DNA from: Bacteroidota bacterium
GTDB lineage: Bacteria; Bacteroidota; Bacteroidia; Bacteroidales; F082
DNA length: 64,000 bases
Assembly (NCBI GenBank): GCA_009773165.1
Contig: WOUZ01000001.1
Span: 806,001-870,000, forward strand
Reading direction: 5' to 3'
A program made the position numbers and the translations under genes. How positions within the stretch are numbered: position 1 is the first letter of the stretch; each line of letters begins with the position of its first letter. This document shows, piece after piece, positions 62,801 to 64,000 of this stretch. The notes below the pieces were generated by a model. It was not told the DNA's origin. It saw only the letters and a program-made list of their open reading frames with translations, and did no database searches.

Positions 62801-63264
62801 AACTTTTTCGAGTTACTCCACTGGTAGCGAAAGACCAAATTAAGGTCATGATTGATTTCTTCAAACATGATCTTATTACCGTGAACACTTTTATAGAGGT
62901 TACGGCTGATGCTTCGTCCCGGGATGCAATGTTCTGAAAAAGGCTCCCAGATAATGGGATCACCCCCATCTTTCTGAATCCAAAAGATGGACCTGCTTCC
63001 GGTTATTCCGGCAAATTCCGAAAGTTTATCATCGGTGTAGTATGGAAACAAGGCGTATTCCGGGTTTTTACGACCTGCAGTGAGACCGCCATTACTTGAA
63101 ACGAACATCCAATGATTGGAATCACTAACCACGCTCATAAAAAAGGGTCGCATGGTGTCATAGTCCGATATTCTGAAGTAGCTTTCATTTTCATGCTTTA
63201 CTACTTCCATAGCCACTTTTTTTTCCCGCAGGGCAACATTATTTGCTGAATACGCCTTGTTCAT
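59803..63264 (-). CDS. GH149-like beta-1,3-glucan phosphorylase
   Basis: 1153 residues, no signal peptide. N-terminal beta-sandwich (FRISDYDTMRPFFMSVVSDSNHWMFVSSNGGLTAGRKNPEYALFPYYTDD) then an (alpha/alpha)6 barrel of the GH94/GH149 type. The general acid is expected in MNTQRPEWNDANNALVGNGVSMVTL, and GAQQPGMTGQVKEDILVHHGEMGV forms the phosphate side. Size and context (GH16, GH17, GH30, MFS) match GH149 enzymes, which cleave beta-1,3-oligoglucans with phosphate to glucose-1-phosphate. A divergent substrate is possible. It acts in the cytoplasm. Confidence 0.9.
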   Translation of the reverse strand: MNKAYSANNVALREKKVAMEVVKHENESYFRISDYDTMRPFFMSVVSDSNHWMFVSSNGGLTAGRKNPEYALFPYYTDDKLSEFAGITGSRSIFWIQKDGGDPIIWEPFSEHCIPGRSISRNLYKSVHGNKIMFEEINHDLNLVFRYQWSNSKKFGFIRKAALLNTSTHTYQISLVDGIQNIMPYGVPSYLQATTSNLVDAYKRSELETRSGIGIYALSAIIVDKAEPSEALKANIAWSTGIGNPQYLLSSRQLKSFRNGQPLKPEADVKGEKGAYFIFSDLSLAAESEKNWEIVANVNQTQADIIRLSNEIIGNSELLKTLQDDIDDGTECLIKLVGGADGLQCTSDQLNDTRHFSNVLFNIMRGGTFDYNYLIEKQDFLLYLGKANQDVVNNNQLIINQLPEVFQLNSLKTLLFSCEDVDFMRLGLEYLPLKFSRRHGDPSRPWNYFSINTQNETDGSKILDYEGNWRDLFQNWEALAHSYPDFISGMILKFMNATTFDGYNPYRVTKGGFDWETIEIDNPWSYIGYWGDHQIIYLQKFLEIAEHYAPGSLQEWFGKDVFVYAAVPYIIKPYEDILKNPKDTIGFDHKWDEAIRKKREKKGADGALLTTTGEKIYHVNFIEKILATVLAKLSNFIPGAGIWMNTQRPEWNDANNALVGNGVSMVTLNYLNRFLTFLDQLLDEPGESHFRVSEELADFYHSLRDTMLENKQLNTDDISDEDRKYLLDCFGKAASAYRHQIYVNGFSGNKRDISREGLKQFTSISISFIARSIRANQRPDKLFHAYNLITLKENSAEVSHLSEMLEGQVAVLSAGILSSMEALEVMNALKNSSLFRPDQFSYILYPNMELPGFLQKNNIPAELVTSSKLLQLLLANGDRTVVEKDVLGGYHFNGDFRNVRDLANAINRLPNSYSELVKNETTILLDIFEKVFNHKAFTGRSGTFYSYEGLGSIYWHMVSKLHLAVQECCLKAIDEQAEEGIVGKMLEHYYEIDAGIGVHKSPALYGAFPTDPYSHTPFHRGAQQPGMTGQVKEDILVHHGEMGVFVTNGQLLFNPCLLRKQAFLTEGQSFSYYTVEGNERQKKLEAGQLAFTICQCLVIYTLSDKNGMTVCFTDGTWVNFDDHQADTAVSNELFGRKGTIDRIEVYVNQNTLR

Positions 63265-63306
63265 AGTATCTGTTAAAGGTTAAAATTTAGTATCGGGGAT
63301 TAACTT

Positions 63307-64000
63307 TTATTTTATTTCCTGATAAACCCTTACGTAATCAATGATCATTTTCTGTGGGAAGGGAGTTTCTGAAGTTGGGAAACCCACATAATTACCGCCA
63401 ACAGCCACATTGAGTATCATGAAAAAGGGCTGATCATACACCCATTCGCCGGAAGGTTCATCGCGCTCAATACGTTGATAGAGGAAATCATCCACAAAAA
63501 AATCAATTTTATTTTCATCCCATTCAATAGCAAAGATATGATAATCAGCATCGAAACGGTTGTTTACAAGTGCAAATTGTTTTGTGATGGGATTGCCTCC
63601 TGAGTATCCCGGTCCGTGAATTGTTCCGCTGATGACATGGGGCTCCTGTCCACGAAGCTCCATGATATCAATTTCACCACATTGTGGCCATGGTGTTGTT
63701 AGAATATTATCGCCGAGCATCCAGAAGGCAGGCCAAAGACCCGGTCCGTAAGGAGTAATCAGGCGTGCTTCGAAGCGGCCATATTTTTGGGCAAACAGAC
63801 CCTGAGTTTTAATTCTTGCTGAACTGAAGCTGTTTCCATTACGTAAGGCGGTGATCACAAGATTTCCATCGCCATCAAGGGAGACATTCTCAGGATTATT
63901 GGTATAGTTCTGCAACTCTGCATTTCCCCAGCCACCTTCGCCTGTGCCAATATCGTAGGTCCATTTGGATGCATCGGGTAACGTGCCGGAAGCATCATTG
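63307..64000 (-). CDS. GH16 laminarinase (5' end off window)
   Basis: The frame continues past the right edge; the missing part is the N-terminus. Visible residues start NDASGTLPDASKWTYDIGTGEGGWGNAELQNYT, the usual GH16 entry, so a start at 63915 would be internal. The catalytic signature GEIDIMELRGQEP has the nucleophile and acid Glu. DQPFFMILNVAVGGNYVG and MIIDYVRVYQEIK end the domain. It is an endo-beta-1,3-glucanase, likely exported. It lies 42 bases upstream of GH149 and is the first visible gene of the operon. Confidence 0.93.
   Translation of the reverse strand, partial: NDASGTLPDASKWTYDIGTGEGGWGNAELQNYTNNPENVSLDGDGNLVITALRNGNSFSSARIKTQGLFAQKYGRFEARLITPYGPGLWPAFWMLGDNILTTPWPQCGEIDIMELRGQEPHVISGTIHGPGYSGGNPITKQFALVNNRFDADYHIFAIEWDENKIDFFVDDFLYQRIERDEPSGEWVYDQPFFMILNVAVGGNYVGFPTSETPFPQKMIIDYVRVYQEIK

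Overview
The window comes from a member of the phylum Bacteroidetes (Bacteroidota). Four secreted proteins end in type IX secretion (T9SS) sorting domains, many genes are preceded by the Bacteroidetes -7 box TAnnTTTG with few purine-rich ribosome binding sites, and there is an S46 dipeptidyl peptidase and a polysaccharide-utilisation locus. The clustered nitric oxide reductase genes, peroxide-stress genes and beta-glucan locus fit a free-living, possibly aquatic, facultatively anaerobic degrader. That lifestyle is inference. No rRNA, tRNA, CRISPR array or intact insertion sequence was seen.

Layout. 1-3279 (-): a large CotH-kinase/lamin-tail surface protein with a T9SS tail, running off the left edge. 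3401-7575 (-): a secreted protein, then a compact three-gene unit of two beta-propeller proteins around a small secreted protein, preceded by a leader that could fold on itself. 7839-10775: thioesterase, MscL, YceI, an OB-fold protein and a divergent Rrf2-type regulator with three Fe-S-type cysteines (NsrR-like). 10974-12893: a Fic protein and threonine aldolase. 13000-18317 (-): norC-norB-norQ-norD-norE-norF, a complete cytochrome-c-type nitric oxide reductase operon with candidate operators upstream. 18524-22385 (-): rlmN, an FNR-type reductase and a DUF255 protein. 22489-24696: dps and a 1-Cys peroxiredoxin, divergent from oxyR. 24697-31635: a T9SS nuclease-like protein, pabB, a pabC-like gene, DPP11 and radA.

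31821-33566 (-) is a five-repeat T9SS adhesin-like protein. 33567-34411 is a decayed stretch. Then come a CPA2 antiporter, rsgA, a DUF4143 ATPase and a ChbG/YdjC-like deacetylase. 40440-42570 holds a nuclease-helicase (DUF2075 type) beside a truncated vsr gene, probably a remodelled defence spot. 43107-46596 has a lipoprotein, a DUF2490 barrel and a GH13 lipoprotein. 47042-49262 has a barrel-like protein, an 84-bp tandem duplication, and an orphan antitoxin-like gene lacking a normal start codon.

49483 to the right edge (-) is a beta-1,3/1,6-glucan (laminarin-type) utilisation locus: a one-protein propeller-membrane-HTH sensor-regulator, a T9SS glycan-binding-like protein, two cytoplasmic GH17-like enzymes, an MFS/GPH sugar transporter, a GH30 lipoprotein, a GH17-like lipoprotein, a large GH149-like beta-1,3-glucan phosphorylase and a GH16 laminarinase cut by the right edge. 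The likely logic is extracellular or periplasmic cutting and debranching (GH16, GH17, GH30), uptake by the MFS carrier, then cytoplasmic trimming and phosphorolysis (GH17-like pair, GH149) to glucose-1-phosphate.
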